DNA of 64,000 nt from Burkholderia sp. BCC0506 (GCF_902833145.1 NZ_CADFEN010000001.1:497994-561993); one strand, 5' to 3'; counted from the first letter of the stretch, positions 26,981 through 36,634 are shown. Made by a program: numbers and translations. Notes: generated by a model from the letters alone, not told the origin.

Positions 26981-27061
26981 ACCGCGGCGGCCGCCGATTC
27001 GACCGCCCGGCGGCCGCCTGAACCGCCGCGCCGCGCAGCCCATGAACGCGGCGCATCGCGC

Positions 27062-27925
27062 TCAACGCACGAGCGCGGCCGCGAAGTCGCGATACGTCCG
27101 CAGCGGGCGGCCGAGGATCGCGGTCAGCCGCTCGACGTCGCCGGCCTCCGGCACCATGCCGTCGCTCACGTAGCGTTCGGCCATCAGCCGCATTTCGTAG
27201 GCCATCCACTTCGGCATGAACTGCGCCAGATTGCGTTCGAACGGCGCCGGATCGTCGCCGCCGTAGGCAACCGGGCGGCCGAGCGTCTCCGACCAGATCG
27301 ACGCCAGTTGCGGGCCGGTCAGCGTGTCGGGCCCGACCAGGTTGATCGTTTCGAGCGGCAGCTTGCCGGGTGCGTCGTGGCGGCGAATCAGCTCGATCGC
27401 CGCGACTTCCGCGATATCGCGCACGTCGACCATCGCGACGCCCTTGCCGCCGATCGGCATCGGGTAGACGCCGTGCCCGACGATCGCGTCCTTGACCATC
27501 GCTTCGTTGTCCATGAAATACGCGGGCCGCAGGATCGTCGCGCTGAAGCCCATCCGTTCGATCATCCGCTCGGCGCCGGATTTCACCGCGAAGTGCGGCA
27601 CGTTCACGAAGCGGTCGGCGTGCAGGACGGACAGGTAGACGACGCGCTCGATCCCCGTTTCGCGGGCGACGTTCAGCGCGATCAGCGCCTGCGTGAATTC
27701 GTCGCCCGCCACGCCGTTGAGCAGAAACAGCGTGCGCACGCCGGAGCAGGCTGCCCGCAGTGCGTCGACGTCGAGCATGTCGCCCTGCACGACGGTCACG
27801 GCCGGCGGGAAATCGACCTTGGCCGGATCGCGCGCCAGCACGCGCACGTCGGCGCCGCGATCGACGAGTTGACGGACGACCTGGCGGCCTACGCGGCCGG
27901 TGGCGCCGGTAACGAGAAGGGTCAT
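27062..27925 (-). CDS. NmrA-type NAD(P)H-binding reductase (atypical SDR)
   Basis: A 287-residue protein with the dinucleotide motif LVTGATGRVGRQVVRQL at the N-terminus, GDMLDVDALRAA, and a C-terminal lid of the NmrA/YtfG kind; the SDR YxxxK pair is absent. Such proteins are NADPH-dependent quinone reductases or redox-sensing co-regulators. ATG 27925 has AGGAG eight bases upstream; the GTG three codons earlier abuts that site and is unlikely. It is transcribed divergently from a LysR regulator, which probably controls it. Confidence 0.8.
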   Translation of the reverse strand: MTLLVTGATGRVGRQVVRQLVDRGADVRVLARDPAKVDFPPAVTVVQGDMLDVDALRAACSGVRTLFLLNGVAGDEFTQALIALNVARETGIERVVYLSVLHADRFVNVPHFAVKSGAERMIERMGFSATILRPAYFMDNEAMVKDAIVGHGVYPMPIGGKGVAMVDVRDIAEVAAIELIRRHDAPGKLPLETINLVGPDTLTGPQLASIWSETLGRPVAYGGDDPAPFERNLAQFMPKWMAYEMRLMAERYVSDGMVPEAGDVERLTAILGRPLRTYRDFAAALVR

Positions 27926-27982
27926 GATGTTCACTCCTGAGGTAACGATGGGGTTGACTGCCCACGTAAGTTAGGTGATCCA

Positions 27983-28002
27983 CACATGGTCCGGAAGATG
28001 TG
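27983..28002. promoter_or_regulatory. inverted repeat between NmrA-type gene and LysR
   Basis: CACAT (27983-27987) and ATGTG (27998-28002) are perfect inverted arms separated by ten bases, in the 110-bp divergent gap. Arm length and spacing suit a LysR-type recognition site. The assignment rests on position and symmetry. Confidence 0.35.
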
Positions 28003-28035
28003 ATAAATAGACGTACCGTCTCGCTGGTGGAACAC

Positions 28036-28935
28036 ATGGACTTGCTCGCGCTTGCCGATTTCAATCTTGTCGCCCGCCATGGCAGCTTCGGGGAGGCCGC
28101 GCGGGTCGCGGATCGCCCGAAGGCGACGCTGTCGCGCCGCGTCGCGGAACTGGAGAACAGCCTGTCGCTGCGTCTGTTCGAGCGCGGCTCGCGCGGGGTG
28201 AAACTCACGCAGGAAGGGCGCGCGCTCTACGAGCGCACGGGCGCGCTGCTCGCGGAGCTGGCCGACAGCGCGTCGGCGATTGCAGCGGGGAGCGAGCGGC
28301 CGCGCGGCCGGCTGCGCATCAGCGCGCCGATGCTGTTTTCCCAGTTCGCGATGGGGAAGCTGGTGGCGACGTTCGCGCTGCGATACCCGGACGTCCGGCT
28401 GGAGGTGACGACGGAAGACCGGCCCGTCGACATGATCGAGGAAGGGTACGACCTCGTGATCCGCGTGAACCCGGACCGTGACGAGAGCCTGATCGGGCGC
28501 GTGATCCTGCACGACCGGCTGGTCGTCGTCGCGCCGCCCGGGCTCGCGCGGCCGAGCGGCGATGCACCCGCGCCGGCCGTGGTGCGCGGCGCGAACGACA
28601 CGCGCACGGCATGGGAGGTCACGGGCCCGGCCGGAACGGCACGCATGCCGGTCGAGCCCGTGGCACGGCTGTCGTCGCTCGTCATGGTGCGCGACACGGT
28701 TCGCCTCGACCTGGGCGCCGCGTGCCTGCCCGTATCGCTCGTGAGCCGCGACCTGGCCGCCGGCACGCTCGTCAGTTGGGGCGACGTGCCGGGCTCCGAT
28801 ATCGCCCTGTGGGCGCTGTATCCGTCCAGGCGATTATTGAGCGCGCGCGTTTCCGCGTTTCTCGATCACCTGAAGGATGCGTTCCCGTCCGGAAAGCCGG
28901 AAGAACTGGCCGCGTATATCGAACCGGGGCCGTGA
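28036..28935 (+). CDS. LysR-family transcriptional regulator
   Basis: A 299-residue LysR regulator: winged helix-turn-helix in residues 1-60 (FNLVARHGSFGEAARVADRPKATLSRRVAELE), then an effector-binding fold from about residue 90. The HTH reads RVADRPKATLSRRV rather than the common LxxSQPALSRxI, as in the CrgA/DmlR-like branch. ATG 28036 with GGTGGA upstream is preferred over GTG 28000, which would place the start inside the inverted repeat. It probably regulates the divergent NmrA-type reductase. Confidence 0.87.
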   Translation: MDLLALADFNLVARHGSFGEAARVADRPKATLSRRVAELENSLSLRLFERGSRGVKLTQEGRALYERTGALLAELADSASAIAAGSERPRGRLRISAPMLFSQFAMGKLVATFALRYPDVRLEVTTEDRPVDMIEEGYDLVIRVNPDRDESLIGRVILHDRLVVVAPPGLARPSGDAPAPAVVRGANDTRTAWEVTGPAGTARMPVEPVARLSSLVMVRDTVRLDLGAACLPVSLVSRDLAAGTLVSWGDVPGSDIALWALYPSRRLLSARVSAFLDHLKDAFPSGKPEELAAYIEPGP

Positions 28936-29044
28936 ACCGGCCGCGGTGCGGCAGCGCACGCGATCACCGCGAGAACCGGAACGGAATGCGGTGGCGAGCG
29001 GCCGGCGCGCATGCCGTTGCCCACACCGATTCGAACCGAGGTTT

Positions 29045-30565
29045 TCACGCCGGCTGCGCGGCCGGCTCCGTCTGCGCGCGGCACACGCGGTTCCGGCCTT
29101 CGCGCTTCGCGCGGTAGAGCGCCATGTCCGCCTGATGCGTCAGCGCATGCACCGAAGCATGCCGCGCGCGCCGGCCGGTCGCGCAGCCGATGCTGACGGT
29201 GAACGGCGGCACGGTTTCCGCAAACCCGTCGAGCCGGTTGCGTTCGACTTCGCGACGAATCGCGTCGGCGACCCGAGCGGCCCCGTTTTCATCGGTATCC
29301 GGCAACACCGCGACGAATTCCTCGCCGCCGTAGCGCGCGGCGAGGTCGCCGCGCCGCCGCGTATGCGCGCGGATGCATTCGGCGAGAAAGCGCAGCGCGG
29401 TGTCGCCCCGCGCGTGCCCGTGCCGGTCGTTGTACGCCTTGAAGTGATCGGCATCGATGAAGAGCACCGACAGGCTGCCGCCGCTGCCGCGCTGCAGCCG
29501 CTCCCATTCGTCGGCCAGCGCGGTATCGAGCGCGCGACGATTGCGCAGTCCGGTCAACGGATCGGTACGCGTGAGATCGGTCAGCAGCGTCTGCTTGCGG
29601 AAGTTGTCGCGCAACGCAAAGGCCAGCAGCCACACCACCGCGCAGAACAATGCGCAGATCACGGATGCCGACACGCCGACCGCCCACGACAGGCGCCGGA
29701 TGCCGGCCAGCACGTCGCTTTCGGCCGGCGCGACGACCGCGATCAGCGGGGTGCCCGGAATCCGCTGGTACGTATACAGCCGCACGATGCCGTCGATGCT
29801 CGAACGCGCGGGATAGAAGCCCGAGTCGCTGTTCACCATCCGCGAGAAGGATTTCGAGCGACGCAGCAGGTTCATCTGGCCGTCGTTCAGCGACGGGTTT
29901 CTCGCGAGGATCGTGCCGTCCGCGCGCATGATCGCGCTGACCCCGTTCGGCCCGACGTCGAGGCGGGACAGGAGCTGCTCGAAGTAAGCGAGATCGATGG
30001 CGACCACCGCGATCCCGTCGAACGTATGATCCGGACGCTCGATGCGCCGCGACAGCGCGATGGATTCCTTGCCGCTGCGCGAGCGTGCGCGATAGGGCTG
30101 GGACACGTAGAGCCCGACGTTGTCCGCATCGCGGTGGACCGTGAAGTAGTCGCGATCGCTGAAGTCCCAGCGATGGGTCGCGCTGCAGCATCCGTCGATC
30201 AGCCGGCCGTGCCGGTCGGTCACGCCCATGCCGGTCACGTACTGCGCCGCGGTGCGCTCGAACAGCAGGTCGTGCCGCAACCCGGCATCCATGCGCTGCA
30301 CGGCCGGCTTGCCGAGATCGATGGCCAGCGCGACCAGCGCGTTGTTCGACGTTTCGACCGTCCTCGCGATCTGGTTCGCCAGCACGGCCGCGACGTTGCG
30401 CGACGTTTCATGCGCGTGCTCGACGACTTCGCTGCGCGCGGCCGACAGCGTCACCGCGCTGATCGCGAGCGCCGCGAGCGACATCAGCGTGCCCAACGCG
30501 CCGACGACGAACGGATTGCGTCCGGCCCAGTCGGCGATTTTCTCGATCGAAGTGAATGCGGGCAT
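29045..30565 (-). CDS. membrane-bound diguanylate cyclase with periplasmic Cache sensor
   Basis: A 506-residue protein. The first membrane segment is at about residues 17-40, a periplasmic double-Cache-like sensor spans about 45-285 (WDFSDRDYFTVHRDADNVGLYVSQPY), the second membrane segment lies near 290-312, and a GGDEF domain runs from about 335. The active site reads RYGGEEFVAVLPDTD, an accepted GGEEF variant. Eight residues earlier RRGD gives the RxxD inhibitory site, so product feedback is expected. It makes cyclic-di-GMP. ATG 30565 (MPAFTS) is used; an extension to 30616 lacks a ribosome site. It is a single gene. Confidence 0.9.
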   Translation of the reverse strand: MPAFTSIEKIADWAGRNPFVVGALGTLMSLAALAISAVTLSAARSEVVEHAHETSRNVAAVLANQIARTVETSNNALVALAIDLGKPAVQRMDAGLRHDLLFERTAAQYVTGMGVTDRHGRLIDGCCSATHRWDFSDRDYFTVHRDADNVGLYVSQPYRARSRSGKESIALSRRIERPDHTFDGIAVVAIDLAYFEQLLSRLDVGPNGVSAIMRADGTILARNPSLNDGQMNLLRRSKSFSRMVNSDSGFYPARSSIDGIVRLYTYQRIPGTPLIAVVAPAESDVLAGIRRLSWAVGVSASVICALFCAVVWLLAFALRDNFRKQTLLTDLTRTDPLTGLRNRRALDTALADEWERLQRGSGGSLSVLFIDADHFKAYNDRHGHARGDTALRFLAECIRAHTRRRGDLAARYGGEEFVAVLPDTDENGAARVADAIRREVERNRLDGFAETVPPFTVSIGCATGRRARHASVHALTHQADMALYRAKREGRNRVCRAQTEPAAQPA

Positions 30566-30866
30566 GCGCGCGCTCGTTCTGCGGTGCCGGATGCAATTGC
30601 GCCGGCGCGAGTCCAAAACCGGGTTAACGGCACGGTTAACGAAAAATCGAGGCCGGCATGGCGCGGCGACGCAAACGTGTGCGGCCGGCGACGCGATACG
30701 CCCGATTGCCGTCCGGACCCGCGCCGATCGCGTGGATTGATAACCTTATTGCATCAATCGTTCCGAAAATCGCACTTATCGTTTGCTCGATACCGCGCCA
30801 ACATGCCGGAAAACGACAATCGACCATCCCCTCCCGCGTATTCTAGGATTTTCAGGAGACACCCCG

Positions 30867-32162
30867 ATGCACCCCTCGTCCAGCCTTCCGGCCGAACGTT
30901 CGAAGGCCGCCGCGATCTTTCGCGTCACGGCCGGCAATTTTCTCGAGCAGTTCGACTTCTTCCTGTTCGGCTTCTACGCCACGCAGATCGCCAACGTCTT
31001 CTTCCCCGCGCAAAGCGAATTCGCATCGCTGATGATGACCTTCGCCGTGTTCGGCGCCGGCTTCCTGATGCGCCCGCTGGGCGCCATCGTGCTGGGCGCG
31101 TACATCGACGAGGTCGGCCGCCGCAAGGGCCTGATCGTCACGCTGTCCATCATGGCGAGCGGCACCATCCTGATCGCGTTCGTACCGGGCTATGCGACGA
31201 TCGGGCTGCTGGCGCCCGTGCTCGTGCTGATCGGCCGGCTGCTGCAGGGCTTCTCCGCGGGCGCCGAACTCGGCGGCGTGTCGGTCTATCTCGCCGAGCT
31301 GGCGACGCCCGGCCGCAAGGGCTTCTTCACGAGCTGGCAATCGGCGAGCCAGCAGGTGGCGATCGTCATCGCGGCGGCCCTGGGCTTCGCGCTCAACCAG
31401 TGGCTGAGCGCGTCGCAGATCGCCGTGTGGGGATGGCGCGTGCCGTTCTTCGTCGGCTGCATGATCGTGCCGTTCATCTTCCTGCTGCGCCGCAACCTGG
31501 AGGAAACGCAGGAATTCAAGGCGCGCAAGCATCGCCCGGGCATGAAGGAAGTGTTCGGTACGCTGGCCCAGAACTGGGGTGTCGTGATCGCCGGCATGAT
31601 GCTGGTCGCGATGACCACCACGAGCTTCTACCTGATCACCGTCTACGCGCCGACCTTCGGCAAGACCGTGCTGCACCTGAGCACCGCCGACAGCCTGCTC
31701 GTGACGCTCTGCGTCGGCGTGTCGAACTTCGTGTGGCTGCCGATCGGCGGGGCGTTGTCCGACCGGATCGGCCGCCGGCCGCTGCTGGTCGGCATGACGA
31801 TGCTCACCGTCGTGACCGCCTACCCGGCGCTGTCGTTCCTCGCTCACGCGCCGTCGTTCGTCAACATGCTGCTCGTCCTGCTGTGGCTCTCGTTCATGTA
31901 CGGCATCTATAACGGCGCGATGGTCGTCGCGCTCACGGAAGTGATGCCGGTGCAGGTGCGCGTCGCGGGCTTCTCGCTCGCCTACAGCCTCGCGACGGCC
32001 GTGTTCGGCGGCTTCACGCCGGCCATCTCGACCGGGCTCATTCACATGACGCACGACAAGGCCGCGCCGGGCTACTGGATGAGCTTCGCCGCGGTGTGCG
32101 CGCTGCTTGCGACGTTCGCGCTCTATCGTCGCCGCGCGGCGACGTTGACGCCCGCGCATTGA
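30867..32162 (+). CDS. MFS citrate/tricarboxylate:proton symporter
   Basis: A 431-residue, 12-segment major-facilitator carrier of the metabolite:H+ symporter branch. [21 protein letters not shown] opens segment 1, [17 protein letters not shown] is the segment 2-3 loop, and [11 protein letters not shown] is the repeat in the second half. The pattern is that of CitA/TcuC citrate and tricarballylate carriers. CAGGAGAC lies seven bases before ATG 30867. A periplasmic binding protein gene follows after 43 bases, and a DctA gene converges on the pair, so this is a carboxylate-uptake locus. Confidence 0.85.
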   Translation: MHPSSSLPAERSKAAAIFRVTAGNFLEQFDFFLFGFYATQIANVFFPAQSEFASLMMTFAVFGAGFLMRPLGAIVLGAYIDEVGRRKGLIVTLSIMASGTILIAFVPGYATIGLLAPVLVLIGRLLQGFSAGAELGGVSVYLAELATPGRKGFFTSWQSASQQVAIVIAAALGFALNQWLSASQIAVWGWRVPFFVGCMIVPFIFLLRRNLEETQEFKARKHRPGMKEVFGTLAQNWGVVIAGMMLVAMTTTSFYLITVYAPTFGKTVLHLSTADSLLVTLCVGVSNFVWLPIGGALSDRIGRRPLLVGMTMLTVVTAYPALSFLAHAPSFVNMLLVLLWLSFMYGIYNGAMVVALTEVMPVQVRVAGFSLAYSLATAVFGGFTPAISTGLIHMTHDKAAPGYWMSFAAVCALLATFALYRRRAATLTPAH

Positions 32163-32205
32163 CGTCCGGCTCCTCCGGAACGTTCACCCACCTCCACGAA
32201 TTCGC

Positions 32206-33003
32206 ATGACCACGACCATGATGAGAAATCTGTTCCTGAAATGCTGCGCGACCGCGCTCGTCGCCACCGCGGCGGTGGCGGCCAACGTGCAGGCCGCCGA
32301 ACTGCACGTGATGAGCTCGGGCGGTTTCACCGCCGCCTACAAGGTGCTCGGCCCCCGGTTCGCGTCGACCACGGGCAATACGCTCGCGACCGCGCTCGGC
32401 CCGTCGATGGGCAAGTCGCCCGAAGCGATTCCGAACCGGCTCGCGCGCGGCGAGCCCGCCGACGCCGTGATCATGGTCGGTTACGCACTCGACGATCTGA
32501 TCAAGCAAGGCAAGGTGATCCCCGGGTCCCGCGTCGAACTGGCCGACTCGCGCATCGGCATGGTCGTGCGCGACGGCGCGGCAAAGCCCGACATCAGCAC
32601 TGCCGAAGGCCTCAAGCAGGTGCTGCTGCATGCGAAGTCGATCGCCTATTCGGACAGCGCGAGCGGCGTGTACATCGAACGCGAGCTGTTCAAGAAGCTC
32701 GGCATCGAGGAGCAGGTGAAGCCGAAGGCGAAGATGGTCCCGCGGATTCCGGTGGCATCGGTCGTCGCGAACGGCGACTACGAAATCGGCTTCCAGCAGG
32801 TGAGCGAGTTGCTGCCCGTCAAGGGGGCGACCTTCGTCGGCAAGATTCCCGAATCGCTGCAGTCCGTCACGCGCTTCGCCGCCGGCATCCCGGTCGGCGC
32901 GCAGCATCCGCAGGAGGCGAAGGCGCTGCTCGACTATCTTGCGTCGCCCGACGTGCAGGCCGACGTGAAATCGACCGGCCTGGATTCCGTTTCCGCTCAT
33001 TGA
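32206..33003 (+). CDS. orphan ModA-like periplasmic binding protein
   Basis: A 265-residue exported protein. The signal peptide ends at NVQA-AELHV near residue 31, and the mature domain has the ModA/SBP_bac_11 pattern (LHVMSSGGFTAAYKVLGPRFA, then DAVIMVGYALDDLIKQG, then AYSDSASGVYIERELFKKLGI). No permease or ATPase gene is nearby. It follows the citrate-type carrier and is probably co-transcribed, so it may bind an organic acid or act as a periplasmic sensor. ATG 32206 has no clear Shine-Dalgarno; ATG 32218 or 32221, 12-15 bases downstream, is an alternative. Confidence 0.8.
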   Translation: MTTTMMRNLFLKCCATALVATAAVAANVQAAELHVMSSGGFTAAYKVLGPRFASTTGNTLATALGPSMGKSPEAIPNRLARGEPADAVIMVGYALDDLIKQGKVIPGSRVELADSRIGMVVRDGAAKPDISTAEGLKQVLLHAKSIAYSDSASGVYIERELFKKLGIEEQVKPKAKMVPRIPVASVVANGDYEIGFQQVSELLPVKGATFVGKIPESLQSVTRFAAGIPVGAQHPQEAKALLDYLASPDVQADVKSTGLDSVSAH

Positions 33004-33011
33004 GCGCGATC

Positions 33012-33045
33012 GACGGGAAGGCTCGTATCAGGCCGCCTTCCCGTC
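33012..33045. terminator. bidirectional hairpin between convergent genes
   Basis: Two perfect 11-bp arms, GACGGGAAGGC (33012-33022) and GCCTTCCCGTC (33035-33045), enclose a 12-base loop. It starts nine bases after the binding-protein stop and contains the stop codon of the convergent dctA gene. There is no strong T-tract, so Rho-independent efficiency is uncertain; mRNA 3'-end protection is an alternative role. Confidence 0.6.
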
Positions 33046-34362
33046 ACCGTTACCGCCGCCGTCTGCCGCGGCACCGTCTTCATCGGCCCCGTTCGGGGCG
33101 GCCGGCCCGGCCACCGCGAGCCGCTGCGCAAGACGCGTACGATCGCACGCGCCCTCCCACGACGACACGAAGATCACCGCGCACGCATTGCTGATCACGC
33201 TGGTCAGCGCGCGCGCCTCCGACATGAAGCGATCGATGCCGACCAGCAGCGCGACCCCGGCGACGGGCAGGTCGGGCATCACGGCGAGCGTCGCCACCAG
33301 CGCGACGAGCCCGCTGCCGGACACGCCGGCCGCCCCCTTCGACGTGAGCAGCATGATCGCGAGCATCGTCGCGATTTGCGGCGCGGACAGCGGCACGTCG
33401 CACGCCTGCGCGATGAACAGGGCCGCGAGCGTCAGGTAGATCGCGGTACCGTCCAGATTGAACGAATAGCCGGCCGGCAGCACGAGCCCCACGACGCCCT
33501 TGTCGCAGCCGAGCGCTTCCAGCTTGACGATCAGGCGCGGCAGGACCGGCTCCGTGGACGACGTCGCGAGGACGATGAGCAACTCTTCGCGCAGGTAGCG
33601 CAACAGTCGCCACAGCGCGAAGCCGTGCAGGCGCGCGAGCGGAGCGAGCACCAGCGCGACGAACAGCACGCAGGCCACGTAGAAGGACACCATCAGCTTC
33701 GCCAGCGAGCCGACCGAGCCGATGCCGAAGCGGCCCACCGTGAACGCCATCGCGCCGAACGCGCCGAGCGGCGCGAGCCGCATGATCATCGCGAGCACGC
33801 GAAAGACGACCTGGGCGATGCCGTCGATCAACGCAAGCACGGGGCGGCCCGCGCGCGGATGCGCATTCAGCGAGAAGCCGAACAACAGCGACAGCAGCAA
33901 CACCGGCAGCACCTCGCCTCTCGCGAATGCGCCGAGCATCGTGTCCGGAATCACGCCGAGCGCGAACGCCACGAGGCTGCGTGGCTCCGCATGCTGCGCA
34001 TACGGCGCCAGGATGCGTGCATCCAGGTGACGGACGTCGATGTGCATGCCGGCGCCCGGTTGCAGCGCGTAGGCGGCGACGAGCCCGAACGCGAGCGCGG
34101 CGGCCGTCAACAGATAGAAGAGGGCGAGCGCGCGCACGATCGTGCGGCCGATGGCCCGCCCGTCCGACAACGACGTGATGCCCGACACGATCGTGCAAAA
34201 GACGATCGGCGCGATGGTCATCTTCACGAGCCCGACGAACGCGTCGCTGAGCGGCTTGAGCATCGCGCCCGCCGCCGGCCACACGTGACCGATGCCGATG
34301 CCGAGCATCATCGCGAGCAGGACCTGCACGTACAGCGATTTGAGCAGCCGGGTCCCCCTCAC
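33028..34362 (-). CDS. dctA: C4-dicarboxylate:cation symporter DctA
   Basis: A 444-residue carrier of the DAACS family. Hallmarks are TIAPIVFCTIVSGI, the serine-rich hairpin with ATSSTEPVLPRL, GYSFNLDGTAIYLTLAALF, and ISNACAVIFVSSWEGACD near the C-terminus. It imports succinate, fumarate and malate with protons or sodium. GTG 34362 is the only start that keeps the first membrane segment, with AAGGAAG about nine bases upstream. A LysR gene lies 34 bases upstream on the same strand and probably forms an operon with it. Confidence 0.88.
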   Translation of the reverse strand: MRGTRLLKSLYVQVLLAMMLGIGIGHVWPAAGAMLKPLSDAFVGLVKMTIAPIVFCTIVSGITSLSDGRAIGRTIVRALALFYLLTAAALAFGLVAAYALQPGAGMHIDVRHLDARILAPYAQHAEPRSLVAFALGVIPDTMLGAFARGEVLPVLLLSLLFGFSLNAHPRAGRPVLALIDGIAQVVFRVLAMIMRLAPLGAFGAMAFTVGRFGIGSVGSLAKLMVSFYVACVLFVALVLAPLARLHGFALWRLLRYLREELLIVLATSSTEPVLPRLIVKLEALGCDKGVVGLVLPAGYSFNLDGTAIYLTLAALFIAQACDVPLSAPQIATMLAIMLLTSKGAAGVSGSGLVALVATLAVMPDLPVAGVALLVGIDRFMSEARALTSVISNACAVIFVSSWEGACDRTRLAQRLAVAGPAAPNGADEDGAAADGGGNGDGKAA

Positions 34363-34396
34363 GATGCGGTCTTCCTTCGTTTCCGTTGCGTCGTCG

Positions 34397-35317
34397 TCAT
34401 GCCGATGCGCCGCCGTCGGCGCTGCCGCGCTTCGCGTCGACGATCATCCGGTGAAACGCCTCGGCGGCCGGCGTCAGCGAGCGCCCGCGCCGCTTGACGA
34501 TGCCCACGCGCCGTTTCACGGCCGGTTCGACGAGCGGCACGCTCGTGAGGACAGGGTGGTCATGGCCCGGCATCGCCATCGACGGCACCGCGGCGACGCC
34601 GAGCCCCGCCTCGATCAGCCCGAGCAGGGTCGTGACGTGGCGCGCCTCGCAGACGCTCGGCGTACGCGGCGCGACGGCGGCCAGGGCCTGGTCGAGCAGC
34701 AGGCGGTTGCCGGAAGTCTTGTCCACCGATACGTAATCGTGCTCGTAGAGTTCGTTCCAGGTCACGCGCTTCTTGCGTGCGAGCGGGTGGTCGCGGCGAC
34801 AGGCGGCGACGAACCGTTCCTGCAGCAGCACCTTGAACTCGATCTCCGCCTCCTGGCTGCCGATGAAGCTCACGCCGAAATCCGCCTCGCCGCTGATGAC
34901 GGCGCCCAGCACCTCGTTGGCGCCGGCATCGAGCAGTTTCACGCGGATGCGCGGAAAGCGCTGATGATAGCGGGCGATGATCGGCGGCAGGAAGTAGTAG
35001 GCGACCGACGGCACGCAGGCGATCGTCACATGGCCCAGGCGGCTCGACGACACGTCGCGGATGCCGAGCAGCGCGGCGTCGAGATCGTCGAGCAGTTGTT
35101 CGGCGCTCTGCGCGAACACGCGGCCGACGGTGGTGAGCGCGACGCGGCGCGTGGTGCGCTCGAAGAGCCGCACGCCGAGCGCGTCCTCGAGCTTGTCGAT
35201 CCGGCGGCTCAACGCAGGCTGGGACAGGCTGACCGCATCGGCGGCCTTCCGGAAACTGCCCGTTTCCACGACCGCGCGAAACGCCTGCAAGTCCGTCAAA
35301 TCGAAATTGATGCCCAC
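34397..35317 (-). CDS. LysR-family transcriptional regulator upstream of dctA
   Basis: A 306-residue regulator. Residues 5-65 form the winged helix (LQAFRAVVETGSFRKAADAVSLSQPALSRRIDKLE), followed by a CysB-like effector domain. GTG 35317 has GGAG about eight bases upstream; the frame stays open to 36553 but that extension overlaps the divergent regulator. The ATG at 35350 is a second choice. With a 34-base gap to dctA it is likely to be co-transcribed and may control carboxylate uptake. Confidence 0.85.
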   Translation of the reverse strand: MGINFDLTDLQAFRAVVETGSFRKAADAVSLSQPALSRRIDKLEDALGVRLFERTTRRVALTTVGRVFAQSAEQLLDDLDAALLGIRDVSSSRLGHVTIACVPSVAYYFLPPIIARYHQRFPRIRVKLLDAGANEVLGAVISGEADFGVSFIGSQEAEIEFKVLLQERFVAACRRDHPLARKKRVTWNELYEHDYVSVDKTSGNRLLLDQALAAVAPRTPSVCEARHVTTLLGLIEAGLGVAAVPSMAMPGHDHPVLTSVPLVEPAVKRRVGIVKRRGRSLTPAAEAFHRMIVDAKRGSADGGASA

Positions 35318-35578
35318 CGGTCCGTCTCCGCCATTCAGGATGCGCAGCATTTTGCATGATTCCGGCCGCGTCAGGCGTGTTGCGTCGTCCATGCGGCAGG
35401 GATGGCGTAGCGCGGTGTGCGGCCCGACTGGCCAGAATCCCGCCGGTCGCGCACCGCGAATCGATCGTTCCGACGCCGCTTCCTGATGTACCGTATCGCT
35501 TTTGGGCGAGCAATGTTCCGGCGCCGGCGCGTGGCGTCGGCCAGCCGGGCGAGCCCGCTCTCTCCAACGGATTCCAGC

Positions 35579-36478
35579 ATGCGCATTCCGCCGCTCAAGG
35601 CCATCATCGCGTTCGAAAGCGTCGCCCGGACCAAAAGCGTGAACCGCGCGGCGGAAGAGCTCGGCCTGACCGCGTCCGCCGTCAGTCATCAGCTCAGCAA
35701 CCTCGAATCGCAGATCGGCCAGCCGCTGTTTCAGCGCTCGGGGCGCGGCCTCGTGCTCACGCCGACCGGCGAACGCTACCTGGCCGACGTCACCGGCTCG
35801 CTGGCCGACCTGAGCCGCGCGACCGAGCGCGCGTCGAGCCGCACCGAAGTCGATATCCTGCGCGTGCATTCGAGCCCGAGCTTCGGGCTGATGTGGCTGC
35901 TGCCGCGGCTGTCGTCGTTTCAGGAAGCGAACGGCGATATCCAGTTGAATCTCGCATGCTCTTACGAAAACGTGTCGTTCTCGAACGGCTTCTACGATAT
36001 CGACGTCCGGCACGGCTACGGCAACTGGGACAACCTCGAGGTCCGGACCGTGCGCGGCGAGTTCATCGCGCCGCTCGCGTCGCCGCGCTATCTCGAACGG
36101 CATCCGGTGAACGCGCCGGAAGACCTGCTCGCGCACCGGCTGATCTATTCCGAAACGCCGCTGGTCCAGTGGAAGCAGTGGTTCGGCCGCACCGGCGTGC
36201 CGCTCGCGGCCCAGAAGACCTTCGATTTTTCGTTCGACCGTTCGTACATGTCGCTCGAAACCGCGGCGCTGGGCCTCGGCATCGCGCTCGAAAGCCTGAT
36301 GCTCGCGTCGGTGAAGATCCGCGAAGGGCTGCTGGTGCCGGTGTTCGGTGACGCCCATGCGGTCGAAGTCGGCGCGCATCATCTCGTTTACCCGCGGCGG
36401 AACGCGGAGCTGCCGCGCGTGAAGCGCTTCCTGGCGTGGATCGAGCGGGAGGTCGCAGCGCACGCGCGAGCGGCTTGA
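35579..36478 (+). CDS. GcvA-like LysR-family regulator
   Basis: A 299-residue LysR protein of the GcvA/AmpR group: PPLKAIIAFESVARTKSVNRAAEELGLTASAVSHQLSNLE is the DNA-binding region, and the effector domain contains IDVRHGYGNWDNLEV and PRYLERHP, common in that group. It is divergent from the LysR at 35317 (262-bp gap) and lies 156 bases before the SDR/MFS/transketolase operon on the same strand, which it may activate. A short inverted pair CTCA (36549-36552) and TGAG (36561-36564) lies in that gap as a possible site. Confidence 0.85.
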   Translation: MRIPPLKAIIAFESVARTKSVNRAAEELGLTASAVSHQLSNLESQIGQPLFQRSGRGLVLTPTGERYLADVTGSLADLSRATERASSRTEVDILRVHSSPSFGLMWLLPRLSSFQEANGDIQLNLACSYENVSFSNGFYDIDVRHGYGNWDNLEVRTVRGEFIAPLASPRYLERHPVNAPEDLLAHRLIYSETPLVQWKQWFGRTGVPLAAQKTFDFSFDRSYMSLETAALGLGIALESLMLASVKIREGLLVPVFGDAHAVEVGAHHLVYPRRNAELPRVKRFLAWIEREVAAHARAA

Positions 36479-36634
36479 ACGCGCGGTCCGGCGACGCGCC
36501 CGCGATATTGCGCTGCAGCACCGGCCGCGCGCCGTCATCTGAAATTTTCTCAACTATGGCTGAGCGTTTCCGCGTTGATGCGGGTGTCCGGTAAGCCGAC
36601 ACTCCGGACAACACATCAACACAGGAGACAAGCG

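Noticed and set aside
26985-27018. GGCGGCCGCC repeats between the GNAT remnant and the NmrA-type gene as a terminator
   Set aside because: Self-complementary GC runs are common here, and no T-rich tail follows on either strand.
34397-36553. 718-codon reading of the LysR gene upstream of dctA
   Set aside because: The extension beyond 35317 is antisense to the divergent LysR gene; the Shine-Dalgarno and helix-turn-helix place the start at GTG 35317.
36549-36564. CTCA/TGAG pair before the SDR operon as a LysR box
   Set aside because: Arms of four bases are too short to claim; mentioned only as a possible site in the regulator entry.
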